The notes under the pieces were generated by a model. The model ran no database searches. It was not told where the DNA came from and saw only the letters and a program-made list of their open reading frames with translations. DNA of 64,000 nucleotides. Source: Actinokineospora fastidiosa (GTDB taxonomy: Bacteria; Actinomycetota; Actinomycetes; Mycobacteriales; Pseudonocardiaceae). The position numbers were made by a program, and so were the translations under genes. Numbering within the stretch: the stretch's first letter is position 1; the number at the start of each line of letters is the position of its first letter. Shown in pieces: positions 1 to 7,863 of this stretch. The stretch spans positions 1,054,001-1,118,000 of the forward strand of contig NZ_BMRB01000001.1 in the NCBI RefSeq assembly GCF_014648415.1, given 5' to 3'.

Positions 1-312
1 GAGGCGCGCGGTGTCGCCCTCCACCGCGACGCGCGGGTTGGCGACCTGGTGGGTGGTCGTCACCCGGCCCGCGAACAGGGCGAGGATCGTGTCGACGATC
101 GCGTCCCTGCCGGTCATCGGCGGCGGCGCCGCGCCCCACTTCGCCGCCGCGGGCCGGAAGTCCAGCTCGGCGTCGGGCGCGAACGACGAGGCGAACAGGT
201 CCCGGTCCGGGAGGTCCTGGCCGAGCCCGAAGCGGTACAGCGCGTCGATGATCTCGACGCGGTCCCCCAGGTCCGAGGGGCGGCGGGCGGCTTGGTGCTC
301 GACCACGTACAT
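1..312 (-). CDS. NTF2/SnoaL-like domain protein (3' end outside window)
   Basis: Read on the minus strand from the ATG at 312, this gives 104 codons with no stop before the window edge, so the C-terminus is missing. The start follows a GGAG-type ribosome site. The product opens with a short lead, then a helix (VEIIDALYRFGLGQDLPDRD) and a segment with FAPDAELDFRP followed by MTGRDAIVDTILALFAG. This is the usual start of the SnoaL-like / nuclear transport factor 2 cone fold found in small polyketide cyclases, dehydratases and proteins of unknown role. It is divergent from the LysR gene 100 bases away, so it may be that regulator's target. Substrate cannot be inferred. Confidence 0.75.
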   Translation of the reverse strand, partial: MYVVEHQAARRPSDLGDRVEIIDALYRFGLGQDLPDRDLFASSFAPDAELDFRPAAAKWGAAPPPMTGRDAIVDTILALFAGRVTTTHQVANPRVAVEGDTARL

Positions 313-385
313 GAACGCTCCTTATTAGACGGTGCCCTCAACTCTCGCCGCGCGCCTCGGCGTGATCAATCACGACCGGTGGAAG

Positions 386-410
386 GATCGTCAACCCGGA
401 CTTAACGATC
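386..410. promoter_or_regulatory. Inverted repeat between SnoaL-like gene and lysR-type gene
   Basis: GATCGT at 386-391 and ACGATC at 405-410 form a perfect 6-bp dyad with a 13-base spacer, just upstream of the LysR start. LysR proteins commonly bind T-N11-A dyads between their own gene and a divergent target, so this is a plausible operator. A further TGATCA lies at 363-368. Confidence 0.4.
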
Positions 411-419
411 GGGGTGGTC

Positions 420-1223
420 ATGCTGGAGCGGCACGAGCTGGACGCGTTCCTGACCCTCGCCGAGGAACTGCACTTCGGCAGCACCGCCGAGCGCCTGCGC
501 GTCTCGACGGCCCGGATCAGCCAGACGATCGCCCGCCTGGAGCGGCGCGTCGGGGTCCCCCTGTTCACCAGGACCAGCCGCCGGGTCGAGCTGACCGCGA
601 CCGGACGGCGGCTGGCAGAAGAAGTCGGACCGGAGTGGGCGCGCATCCGCGCCGCGGTCGAGCGCGCGATCGAGCACGGCCGAGGCACCACCGGCACGCT
701 GACCGTCGCCTTCGTCGGCGCGGCGTCCGGCCAACTGCTCGTCGGCGTGGCCGAGGTCTTCGGCGAGCGCCTGCCGGGCTGCCGGGTCGTGATCCGGGAG
801 GCGCGGGCGGGCGAGGTCCTGCCCTGGCTGCGCGGCGGCGAGGTCGACCTTGCCTTGTCCACTCTTCCCGCCCCTGACGCCGACATCGCCGCTGGCCCAG
901 TGCTGGTGAGGGAGGCGCGGATGCTGGCGGTGCCCGCGAACCACCCGTACGCCCGCCGCGATTCCGTCTCCGCGGCCGACCTGGCGCGGGTTCCCCTGCT
1001 GACCGAGCCGATCCAGGAGGCCCTCACCCTCGTCGGCGCGGGCCAGGGCGTCCTGCCCGTCGGCGCGCACGCCCGCCGCTACCACCCCCGTCCCGACGTC
1101 GTCTACGTCCTGATCGACGACGCCGAACCCGTGGAATGGGCCCTGCTGTGGCGCGCGGACGGCGCGACCGCCCGCGTGCGCGCCTTCGCCGAAGCCGCGG
1201 TCGACCTGCTCGGTCAGCCCTGA
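420..1223 (+). CDS. LysR-family transcriptional regulator
   Basis: The 267-residue product begins with a winged helix-turn-helix (residues about 3-60: LDAFLTLAEELHFGSTAERL, then VSTARISQTIARLERRVGVPLF), which is the classic LysR DNA-binding signature. A linker helix and a shortened two-lobe effector domain from about residue 85 follow (GTLTVAFVGAASGQLLVGVAEVF). The usual LysR length is about 300, so the C-terminal lobe is compact. An in-frame GTG two codons upstream is an alternative start. The gene is divergent from the SnoaL-like gene, and its stop overlaps the convergent dnaB stop by about 10 bases. Effector unknown. Confidence 0.88.
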   Translation: MLERHELDAFLTLAEELHFGSTAERLRVSTARISQTIARLERRVGVPLFTRTSRRVELTATGRRLAEEVGPEWARIRAAVERAIEHGRGTTGTLTVAFVGAASGQLLVGVAEVFGERLPGCRVVIREARAGEVLPWLRGGEVDLALSTLPAPDADIAAGPVLVREARMLAVPANHPYARRDSVSAADLARVPLLTEPIQEALTLVGAGQGVLPVGAHARRYHPRPDVVYVLIDDAEPVEWALLWRADGATARVRAFAEAAVDLLGQP

Positions 1224-3817
1224 GCGAGGTCGGCGAAGCGGCTGTAGTGGAGTTGGTGGGCGACGACCACGGTGGCCGTCGGACCGGCGCGGTGCTTGGC
1301 GATGATCAGGTCGGCCTCGCCCGCGCGCGGGTCGTCGCGTTCCCAGGCGTCGGGGCGGTTGATGAGGAGCACGATGTCGGCGTCCTGCTCCAGGGAGCCG
1401 GACTCGCGCAGGTCGGACAGCATCGGGCGCTTGTCGGTGCGTTGCTCGGGGCCGCGGTTCAGCTGGCTGATGGCCACCACCGGCACCTCCAGCTCCTTGG
1501 CCAGCAGCTTGAGCTGCCGGGAGAACTCCGACACCTCCTGCTGCCGCGACTCGACGCGCTTGCCCGAGGTCATCAGCTGCATGTAGTCGACCACGACCAG
1601 CCGCAGGTCGTGCCGCTGCTTGAGCCGCCGCGCCTTGGCCCGGATCTCCATCATCGTCATGTTCGGCGAGTCGTCCACGAACAGCGGCGCCTCGCTGATC
1701 TCGCTCATCCGCCGCGCCAGCTTGGTCCAGTCCTCGTCGCTCATCCGCCCACCGCGCATATCGGCCAACCGAATCCGCGCCTCGGCCGACAACATACGCA
1801 TGACGATCTCCGTCTTGCTCATCTCCAGACTGAAGATGACGCTCGTCATGTGGTGCTTGATGCTGCACGACCTGGCGAAATCCAGACCCAGCGTCGAGTT
1901 GTGCGTCGGCACCATCGACCGGCTCGCCAGGTAGAGGTGATCGGCGTTGTCCACTTCCACACAGCGGACCGGGACGCTGGGGACCGGGCGCACGTCGGTG
2001 ATGAAACGGGAGCCGGTTCGCACCGGCGCCTTCCCGCGACGGCGTTCCTTCAGCAGCAGACGCTTGCGTTCCAGGCGGAAGACGTCATCGTCGGTGCCGA
2101 AGGTCAGCGTGTAGGCCGTCGATGTCTCCTCGGACCGACCCCGCACTCGTTTGGTGGTCATCCCGCACCGATAACCCAAGCCGACGATGAGTTCGCGCAC
2201 GTCTTCGGCCAAGCGCTTGTTGGTGACCGAGAACTGCACCGAACCGCCGGTGGTGACCGTTCCGTCGGTGTCCAGGAGACCCGCCAGCAGCGCACGCCGT
2301 TGGGCGACCGACCCCCGCAGGTAATCCGCGGGAATGTGCTTCGCGTTGAGCACGCCGATCGTCCGCAGCCGCGCCTGCACCGTTCCGTGGCGATCGTGGC
2401 AGCGCTGGCAACGACGCAGGCCTACCGCTGGACCACCGCAGTCCGGGCAGCTCGGGGCCGCGACGGGAGCGGAGACGAAGCGCGCCCTTCCACCACAGGA
2501 CCGGCCACACGTGCGCACTTGGCTGGTCTGCGGGACGAAGCTCGCCCCGCAGACGACACAGGCGCGCGGCTCGACCGGCTCGTCCTCGGCCATCCGGATT
2601 CCGTAGTGCAACTTCCCATGCGGTACGACGCGGTAGCCCTCGGCCTCGACGTGGCAGACGATCTCCGGGTCCGCGGTGGTGAACCGGGCGCACGCGGAGT
2701 GGCCGTCGCCCAGCCAGACCCCGAGCACGTACGGGGACACCAGGTACTCGCGCTCCGGCAGGTCGAGCGGCGCCGCGTTGACGACGGAGTGGTTCAGCCT
2801 GCGGTCGGCCGTCCGGCAGCGCAGCGTCTCGGCGATCTGTCGCGTCGTGCGGACCTCGGCGAAGGTCTGCTGGTTGCGCAGGCGGGAGGCAGCCTCCCGG
2901 GCGGATCGCCGGGAGGCGCGGGTCTCCGTCAGCCACTGGTGCTCGGCGTCGGCCACGATCACGGTGCCGTCGGAGAACTCGACCTCGTAGCAGGGGCGGC
3001 CCACCATCACCTCGGTCGCCGCGACGACCGTCGTCGGACGGCCGTCGGCGCCCATGAGCCGGTCTCCGACCTGGACATCGCCCATGGTGGTCCAGCCGGT
3101 GGGGGTGGGCAGCGGGGTGTCGAGCGCCAGTGCCTTCCCGACACCCGGACGGGCCGCGACGATGATCATCTGGCCGGGGTGGAGGCCGTTGGTGATCTCG
3201 TCGAGGTCGGCGAAGCCGGTGGGGATGCCGAGGGACTGGCCGCCTCGGGAGGCGATGGCGTCGATCTCGTCCATCGTGGGCTGGAGGAGTTCCTCCAGGG
3301 CCACGTAGTCCTCGCTCATGCTGCGCTCGGTGACCTCGTAGATCGAGGCCTGGGCGCGGTCGACGACCTCGGTGACGTCCGCGCCCTCTGCGCCCTGGTA
3401 GCCGAGTTGGACGATGCGGGTGCCCGCCTCGACCAGCCTGCGCAGGATCGCCTTCTCGGCGACGATCTCGGCGTAGTAGCCCGCGTTGGCCGCCGTCGGC
3501 ACCGTGGCGATCAGCGTGTGCAGGTACGGCGCGCCGCCCACGCGGCGCAGTTCGCCGCGGCGTTCGAGCTCGGCGGAGACCATGATCGGGTCGGCGGGCT
3601 CGCCGCGGCCGTAGAGGTCGAGGATGCAGTCGTAGATGACCTGGTGCGCCGGGCGGTAGAAGTCGCCGGGGCGCAGGGCCTCGATCACGTCGGCGATGGC
3701 GTCCTTGGACAGCATCATCCCGCCGAGGACGCTCTGCTCCGCGGCGAGGTCCTGCGGTGGCTGCCGGTCCATCCCGTGGTCCGGGGGTGTGGGCAATCGG
3801 TCGTCGGTCAGTGCCAC
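1214..3817 (-). CDS. dnaB: Replicative DNA helicase DnaB interrupted by an intein
   Basis: The 867-residue precursor is the hexameric 5'-3' helicase that unwinds DNA at the fork. The GTG at 3817 was chosen because a strong GGGGGA site lies just upstream; an upstream reading frame gives unlikely protein. Residues 1-228 carry the N-terminal collar domain (PPQDLAAEQSVLGGMML) and the linker, and end in Walker A (ARPGVGK). Residues 229-640 are the intein. Residues 641-867 resume exactly at STLGLDFARSC and hold the RecA-like ATPase with Walker B (LVVVDYMQLM), DLRESGSLEQDAD and the C-terminal KHRAGPTATV motif. Without the intein the helicase is 455 residues, the normal size. The gene sits alone after the rpsF-ssb-rpsR-rplI operon, as in mycobacteria. 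Confidence 0.97.
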   Translation of the reverse strand: MALTDDRLPTPPDHGMDRQPPQDLAAEQSVLGGMMLSKDAIADVIEALRPGDFYRPAHQVIYDCILDLYGRGEPADPIMVSAELERRGELRRVGGAPYLHTLIATVPTAANAGYYAEIVAEKAILRRLVEAGTRIVQLGYQGAEGADVTEVVDRAQASIYEVTERSMSEDYVALEELLQPTMDEIDAIASRGGQSLGIPTGFADLDEITNGLHPGQMIIVAARPGVGKALALDTPLPTPTGWTTMGDVQVGDRLMGADGRPTTVVAATEVMVGRPCYEVEFSDGTVIVADAEHQWLTETRASRRSAREAASRLRNQQTFAEVRTTRQIAETLRCRTADRRLNHSVVNAAPLDLPEREYLVSPYVLGVWLGDGHSACARFTTADPEIVCHVEAEGYRVVPHGKLHYGIRMAEDEPVEPRACVVCGASFVPQTSQVRTCGRSCGGRARFVSAPVAAPSCPDCGGPAVGLRRCQRCHDRHGTVQARLRTIGVLNAKHIPADYLRGSVAQRRALLAGLLDTDGTVTTGGSVQFSVTNKRLAEDVRELIVGLGYRCGMTTKRVRGRSEETSTAYTLTFGTDDDVFRLERKRLLLKERRRGKAPVRTGSRFITDVRPVPSVPVRCVEVDNADHLYLASRSMVPTHNSTLGLDFARSCSIKHHMTSVIFSLEMSKTEIVMRMLSAEARIRLADMRGGRMSDEDWTKLARRMSEISEAPLFVDDSPNMTMMEIRAKARRLKQRHDLRLVVVDYMQLMTSGKRVESRQQEVSEFSRQLKLLAKELEVPVVAISQLNRGPEQRTDKRPMLSDLRESGSLEQDADIVLLINRPDAWERDDPRAGEADLIIAKHRAGPTATVVVAHQLHYSRFADLAQG
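1898..3133 (-). mobile_element. DnaB class 3 (WCT) intein with LAGLIDADG endonuclease
   Basis: This 412-residue in-frame insertion splits Walker A between Lys and Ser. It starts with Ala instead of Cys/Ser and ends in VPTHN followed by Ser. The three diagnostic residues of class 3 inteins are visible: Trp after the block B His (ADAEHQWLT), Cys in block F (PVRCVEVDN) and Thr before the terminal His-Asn. In this class the block F Cys is the first nucleophile. Two dodecapeptide endonuclease motifs are present (VLGVWLGDGHS about residues 136-146; LLAGLLDTDGT about 282-292), each with its acidic residue, so homing activity may be intact. Between them lies a Cys-rich insert (about 192-246) with four CxxC-like pairs. 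Confidence 0.93.
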
Positions 3818-3929
3818 AAGGTCCCCCTCACTCGCCCGGCAACGGTACGTCCGCGGGCCGACAAGATCCGTCGGCGAGGCGACGCTAGGGCCCCGGACCG
3901 GGCATGACAAATCAGCCTGTGCACGCCCC

Positions 3930-4144
3930 TGTGGATAACTTGGGGATGCTTCCCACACCCCGGCCGAGGGCTGTGGACAGACTGGGGACAACTTCGGTGG
4001 TGTTCACCGAATACGCAGGTCAGGGCCTGTGAACAGTCTGGGGACAAACTCGTTCGGCGTGTCGCGCGGAGTGCTCCGTTCGGCGTGTCGCCAGCCCCCG
4101 TCACCCGACCGGGTACACCCAGCCTGTGGACAGAATGTGGACAA
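3930..4144. promoter_or_regulatory. Cluster of DnaA-box-like 9-mers upstream of dnaB
   Basis: The 375-base gap between dnaB and rplI carries a run of same-oriented 9-mers: TGTGGATAA at 3930-3938 (exact complement of TTATCCACA), TGTGGACAG at 3972-3980 and 4125-4133, and TGTGGACAA at 4136-4144 (complement of TTGTCCACA, the high-GC actinobacterial form). Weaker TGGGGACAA (3983-3991, 4039-4047) and TGTGAACAG (4028-4036) copies lie between. This gap also holds the dnaB promoter, so DnaA control of dnaB or DnaA titration is possible. This is inference from sequence alone. Confidence 0.6.
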
Positions 4145-4147
4145 GCG

Positions 4148-4181
4148 AAGCGCCCCTTCCACACGGCGGGAAGGGGCGCTT
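4148..4181 (-). terminator. Terminator hairpin after rplI
   Basis: A perfect 13-bp stem (AAGCGCCCCTTCC / GGAAGGGGCGCTT) with an 8-base loop lies 11 bases beyond the rplI stop. It closes the rpsF-ssb-rpsR-rplI operon. Confidence 0.85.
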
Positions 4182-4192
4182 TCGCGAGTGGG

Positions 4193-4648
4193 TCAGCTCG
4201 CGGCGGTCACCTGGATGGTGAACGCGGCGGACACCTCGGGGTGCAGGCGAACGCTCACCGAGTGCTTGCCGACGGTCTTGATGTGGCCGGACACCTCGAG
4301 CGCGCGCTTGTCGAGCACGGGGCCGCCCGCGCTCTTGACCGCGGCGACGATGTCGGCGGTGGTGATGGAGCCGAACAGCTTGCCCGAGCCCGCGGCGGCC
4401 TTGGCCTTCAGCGGAACCGTGCCGAGGTCGGCCAGCTTCGCCTTGACCTCCTTGGCGTGGTCGAGGTCGCGGATCCGGCTGGCCTCCTGGGCCCGGCGGA
4501 TGACCTGGACCTGCTTCTCGGCGCCCTTGGTGGCGACGATCGCGTAGCCGCGGGGCAGCAGGTAGTTGCGGCCGTAGCCGTCCTTGACCTCGACGATGTC
4601 GCCGGGGCCGCCCAGGCCGCTCACGTCGGTGGTGAGGATGAGCTTCAT
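4193..4648 (-). CDS. rplI: 50S ribosomal protein bL9
   Basis: The 151-residue protein starts [36 protein letters not shown], the hallmark of bL9, which binds 23S rRNA near the L1 stalk base and reaches towards neighbouring ribosomes. An N-terminal rRNA-binding domain (about 1-50) is joined by a long charged helix to the C-terminal domain ([20 protein letters not shown], then [17 protein letters not shown]). Length is typical. The AGGAGGGG site lies just before the ATG, and the gap to rpsR is 12 bases. It is the last gene of the operon and is followed by a strong hairpin. Confidence 0.98.
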   Translation of the reverse strand: MKLILTTDVSGLGGPGDIVEVKDGYGRNYLLPRGYAIVATKGAEKQVQVIRRAQEASRIRDLDHAKEVKAKLADLGTVPLKAKAAAGSGKLFGSITTADIVAAVKSAGGPVLDKRALEVSGHIKTVGKHSVSVRLHPEVSAAFTIQVTAAS

Positions 4649-4660
4649 GTCGTCCCCTCC

Positions 4661-4909
4661 TTAGCGCGCGGTCGAGGTGTAGGGCAGCAGAGCCACCTCA
4701 CGGGCGTTCTTCACCGCGGTCGCGATGTCGCGCTGGTGCTGGGAGCAGTTCCCGGTCACCCGGCGCGCGCGGATCTTGCCGCGGTCGGAGATGTACTTGC
4801 GCAGCAGCGTGGTGTCCTTGTAGTCGATGTTGACCGGACGCTGCTTCTTCTCGTCCTTGCAGAACACGCAAACCTTCTTCTTCGGCTTGCGAATGGGTGG
4901 CTTGGCCAC
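4661..4909 (-). CDS. rpsR: 30S ribosomal protein bS18 (zinc-binding type)
   Basis: The 82-residue protein has the bS18 core ([20 protein letters not shown], then [22 protein letters not shown]) that packs against bS6 on the small-subunit platform. The N-terminal CVFC pair and the later CSQH supply four likely zinc ligands. This is the C+ form; many actinomycetes also carry a C- paralogue used under zinc starvation, which is not in this window. It lies between ssb and rplI in the conserved order. Confidence 0.98.
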   Translation of the reverse strand: MAKPPIRKPKKKVCVFCKDEKKQRPVNIDYKDTTLLRKYISDRGKIRARRVTGNCSQHQRDIATAVKNAREVALLPYTSTAR

Positions 4910-4942
4910 GTCAGTACTCCTGGATAGCTAGCTCGTGGGAAG

Positions 4943-5434
4943 TTAGAAGGGCGGCTCGTCGTTGAAGCCCCCGCCGCCACCGCCGGATGAGGCGGGCGGC
5001 GCGGAGCCCCACGGGTCGTCGGCGGGCGGGCCCGACGGTCCCCCGCCGAAGCCGCCGCCGCCGGAACCGCGGCTGACCTTGTTCACCTTGGCCGTGGCGT
5101 AGCGCAGCGAGGGGCCGATCTCGTCGACCTCCAGCTCCATGACGGTGCGCTTCTCGCCCTCGCGGGTCTCGAACGAGCGCTGCTTGAGCCGCCCGCTCAC
5201 GATGACCCGCGCGCCCCTGGTGAGGGACTCGGCCACGTTCTCCGCCGCCTGGCGCCAGATGTTGCAGCGCAGGAACAGCGCCTCGCCGTCCTTCCACTCG
5301 CCGCTCTGGCGGTCGAAGGTGCGCGGGGTGGACGCGACGGTGAAGCTGGCCACGGCCGCCCCGGAGGGGGTGAACCGCAGCTCGGGGTCAGCGGTCAGGT
5401 TGCCGATGACGGTGATCGTCGTGTCGCCAGCCAT
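4943..5434 (-). CDS. ssb: Single-stranded DNA-binding protein
   Basis: The 163-residue protein has an OB-fold over residues 1-115 ([21 protein letters not shown]; then [26 protein letters not shown]). A glycine-rich flexible tail follows, ending in the acidic tip DEPPF that recruits replication and repair partners. It coats single strands at forks and shields them during repair. It lies 10 bases after rpsF, so it is co-transcribed and probably translationally linked with the ribosomal proteins. Length and tail are normal for actinobacteria. A second, non-essential SSB paralogue is common in the phylum but is not seen here. Confidence 0.98.
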   Translation of the reverse strand: MAGDTTITVIGNLTADPELRFTPSGAAVASFTVASTPRTFDRQSGEWKDGEALFLRCNIWRQAAENVAESLTRGARVIVSGRLKQRSFETREGEKRTVMELEVDEIGPSLRYATAKVNKVSRGSGGGGFGGGPSGPPADDPWGSAPPASSGGGGGGFNDEPPF

Positions 5435-5444
5435 AGCCCGGGCC

Positions 5445-5735
5445 TCAGGCGGTCTCGCGCCGCAGGACCTTGGTCCGCAGCACGGACTCCTGCAGCGAGA
5501 GCTGGCGGTCCAGCTCCTTGACGGCGTCCGGGTCGGCGTTGACGTCCAGGACCGCGTAGATGCCCTCGGCGTGCTTCTTGATCTCGAAGGCGAGGCGGCG
5601 CTTGCCCCAGATGTCGACCTTCTCCACGTTGCCGCCCGACGTCCGGATCACGTTGAGGAACGTTTCCAGCGACGGGGCGACGGTGCGCTCATCGAGTGTG
5701 GGGTCGAGGATGACCATGACCTCGTAATGACGCAT
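5445..5735 (-). CDS. rpsF: 30S ribosomal protein bS6
   Basis: The 96-residue protein begins [26 protein letters not shown] and continues with [23 protein letters not shown], the conserved ferredoxin-like fold of bS6 that forms a heterodimer with bS18. The ATG at 5735 was chosen over a GTG three codons upstream because GGAGG lies about 12 bases before it and the upstream GTG would be too close. It is the first gene of rpsF-ssb-rpsR-rplI, and the promoter must lie in the 88 bases before it. Confidence 0.96.
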   Translation of the reverse strand: MRHYEVMVILDPTLDERTVAPSLETFLNVIRTSGGNVEKVDIWGKRRLAFEIKKHAEGIYAVLDVNADPDAVKELDRQLSLQESVLRTKVLRRETA

Positions 5736-5823
5736 GAAGACCACTCACCTCCTGTGGACTCGGCGGCCACGGACGTTCCGTGGCAGGAGGGTCTGCGCCG
5801 GACAGCGTAACAGCGTCCCCGCG

Positions 5824-6657
5824 TCAGCCCCGACGCAGGACCCAGGTGCGCACCAGCGCGCCGGTGACCACCGACAGGAGCAGCACCGCCAGCAGCACCG
5901 GGAGGGCCACCTGGCCGCCGCCGACGGGCAGCGCCCTGGCCTCGCCCGCGGTGTCGACCACGCCCTCCCGGCCGAGCAGCCCGAACTCGGGGCTGTAGCC
6001 GGGGACGCTGCCGTAGCGGTCGTCGGGGCTGGGCGCGAACACGCCCGCGTGGGCGACCGGGATGCCGCCGTAGTCACGCGGCGCGGACCGGGCGAACTGC
6101 GCCGGGTCGTACAGCTCGACCTCGGCCGGGGCCGCGTCCGCGCCGCCGACCGGCTGGGCGTTGGGCGTCGTGGCCGGGTCGTCGGCAGCGGGCGGGCGCG
6201 GGGCCTCGCCGGGTTCGGCGTCGGTCTTGTCCAGGGCGTGTACGGTCATCCCGCACGCCTCGGCGACCCGCGTCCGAACGCCGTCGGTGACGGCGGCCGC
6301 GGCGGGGGCGATCTCGGGCAGAGGGGCGACCGCCTCGGCCACCGCGTCAGCGATGACCGCGCCGGGGATCTCCGCCGAGCCGTTCGGCACGACGCCCACC
6401 GGGATCGCCGGGCCGAGCGGGAAGGCGAGGTTCACCGCAGCCGCGCGCAGCCCGCCCAGCTCCGCGCGGGTGGCGTCGGTCACCAGCCGGGAGACGGCGA
6501 TGCGGGACAGCCGCACGGGCTGGCCGCGGAAGGCGTGGACGGTCTGCTCGCAGTCCACGGCCAGGAAGGGCGGCGGGGCGGCGCTGGCCGAAGCGGGGAT
6601 CAGGGCCGTGGCGGCGCTGGCCAGGATGGCGGCGGTGATGCCGAGCAGCCTGCGCAC
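5824..6657 (-). CDS. Secreted, C-terminally membrane-anchored protein (paralogue A)
   Basis: The 277-residue product has a Sec signal peptide (residues about 1-27, ending ASASAA), a helical body with two Cys (VDCEQTV and VAEACGM), a Pro/Ala-rich spacer, and a conserved stretch PRDYGGIPVAHAGVFAPSPDDRYG followed by VPGYSPEFGLLG. It ends in one transmembrane helix (ALPVLLAVLLLSVVTGALV) and an RTWVLRRG tail, so most of it faces outside. The next gene upstream is a paralogue with the same C-terminal layout. GTG start, with AAGGGA upstream. It is not a sortase substrate, having no LPxTG-like motif. I do not recognise the family; a cell-envelope role is inference. Confidence 0.75.
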   Translation of the reverse strand: MRRLLGITAAILASAATALIPASASAAPPPFLAVDCEQTVHAFRGQPVRLSRIAVSRLVTDATRAELGGLRAAAVNLAFPLGPAIPVGVVPNGSAEIPGAVIADAVAEAVAPLPEIAPAAAAVTDGVRTRVAEACGMTVHALDKTDAEPGEAPRPPAADDPATTPNAQPVGGADAAPAEVELYDPAQFARSAPRDYGGIPVAHAGVFAPSPDDRYGSVPGYSPEFGLLGREGVVDTAGEARALPVGGGQVALPVLLAVLLLSVVTGALVRTWVLRRG

Positions 6658-6705
6658 CGGCGCGTCCCTTCATCCGATCGGGTGACTGAGCAGAACCCTA
6701 GATCG

Positions 6706-7683
6706 TCAGACGGCCGTGCGCCGAAGGACCCACGTGCGCACCAGCGCCGCGGTGACGCCGGAGAGGACGAGCACGGCCAGCAGGACGGGGAACGCGATCC
6801 GGTTGCCGCCGGGCGCGCCGATCGCCTCCGCGTGGCCCGCGGCCTGCACGCCGTCGCCCAGGCCCTCGCCGCCGAGGATGCCGAACTCGGGCGTGTAGCC
6901 GGGCACCGCGCCGCCGTAGCGGACCGCGGGCGACGGGCTGAACAGGCCGGGCGCGAACGCCGGGATGTCGCCGTAGTAGTCGCGGGGGACGCGGCCGAGG
7001 CCGTTGTAGAGCGGCAGGCCGCCCACGCCGACGCCGCCGCCGACGACCGGGTTGCTCACGCCGGGCGGCGACGGCGAGCCGCCGCCACCGCCGCCGGGGT
7101 TCGTGCCGGGCGTCGAGCCGCCGCCACCGGGGTTGGTGCCCGGCTGGCCGGGGGTGTCGGGGTCGCCCGGGGTGGCGCCGGGCAGCGGCAGGGCGCCGAC
7201 GCCCTGCTCGATGGCGCCGCCGACCGCCTCGCCGCCCTCCTGGATGGGCGCGGCCGCGCCGTTGACCACGTCGGTGGTCACCTTGCACAGGCCGGTGAGC
7301 ATGTCGGTGACCGGCGAGAGGAGCTTGCCGAGCGGGAGCTTGTCGGTCACCAGCTTGGCGATGGTGCCGCCGCTGATGACGCCGTCGGCGGTCTGGATCG
7401 CGCCGATGGGGATCGGCCCGATGGTGTCCAGGGTCCGCTGCACCGGGCCGCTGATGAGCCCGAGCAGGTCGAGCGGGCGCAGGACGTCGAGGATCGGCTT
7501 GGCCACCGCGGACGGGGCGAGCGAGATGGGGGTGCCGGGCGCGCCCGAGACCGTGGTCGAGCAACTGCCGATGACGACGGGCTCGGCCGCGGCGGCGGTG
7601 GAGGTGCCCACCACGAGGCCCGCGGTCGCGCCGCCGAGCAGCAACGCCATCCCGGCCGCGATAGTCCCGACGCGCCGTCGCAT
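6706..7683 (-). CDS. Secreted, C-terminally membrane-anchored protein (paralogue B)
   Basis: The 325-residue product has a signal peptide to about residue 33, a body with Cys near residues 41 and 132 (IGSCSTT; LTGLCKV), a glycine/proline-rich spacer (about 180-220), then PRDYYGDIPAFAPGLFSPSP, RYGGAVPGYTPEFGILG, and a terminal membrane helix ending RTWVLRR. The last 110 residues align clearly with the downstream neighbour, so the two arose by tandem duplication and then diverged in the spacer. The ATG follows GGGAGGAC. The 48-base gap suggests one transcript with paralogue A. Function unknown; it lies beside, but outside, the ribosomal operon. Confidence 0.77.
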   Translation of the reverse strand: MRRRVGTIAAGMALLLGGATAGLVVGTSTAAAAEPVVIGSCSTTVSGAPGTPISLAPSAVAKPILDVLRPLDLLGLISGPVQRTLDTIGPIPIGAIQTADGVISGGTIAKLVTDKLPLGKLLSPVTDMLTGLCKVTTDVVNGAAAPIQEGGEAVGGAIEQGVGALPLPGATPGDPDTPGQPGTNPGGGGSTPGTNPGGGGGGSPSPPGVSNPVVGGGVGVGGLPLYNGLGRVPRDYYGDIPAFAPGLFSPSPAVRYGGAVPGYTPEFGILGGEGLGDGVQAAGHAEAIGAPGGNRIAFPVLLAVLVLSGVTAALVRTWVLRRTAV

Positions 7684-7863
7684 CCCTAGTCCTCCCGGGT
7701 ACCCGCGAGTAGCTTTTATGTAGAGAACGACGGTAACCCGTGCGCGTGACGCCCACCAGTGCGGATTCCCTACCTTGAGCTACGAGTGCCCCAGTCGGAG
7801 CAGAGCGTCACCGGCACAGGTGAGGGCTACCGCCGACGCCCCCGGCGACTACGCTCGCTGGCC

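Noticed and set aside
3054-3308. dnaB as a pseudogene broken by an insertion
   Set aside because: The insertion is in frame, both ends match intein splice blocks and the helicase sequence resumes exactly at the P-loop Ser.
1136-3907. A 923-codon open frame antisense to dnaB
   Set aside because: It mirrors dnaB in high-GC DNA, is rich in Arg, His and Gly without any domain, and has no ribosome site; the helicase reading explains the region fully.
3818-4192. The dnaB upstream gap as the chromosomal origin itself
   Set aside because: oriC of actinobacteria lies between dnaA and dnaN with many more boxes and an AT-rich unwinding element; neither gene nor such an AT-rich stretch is here.
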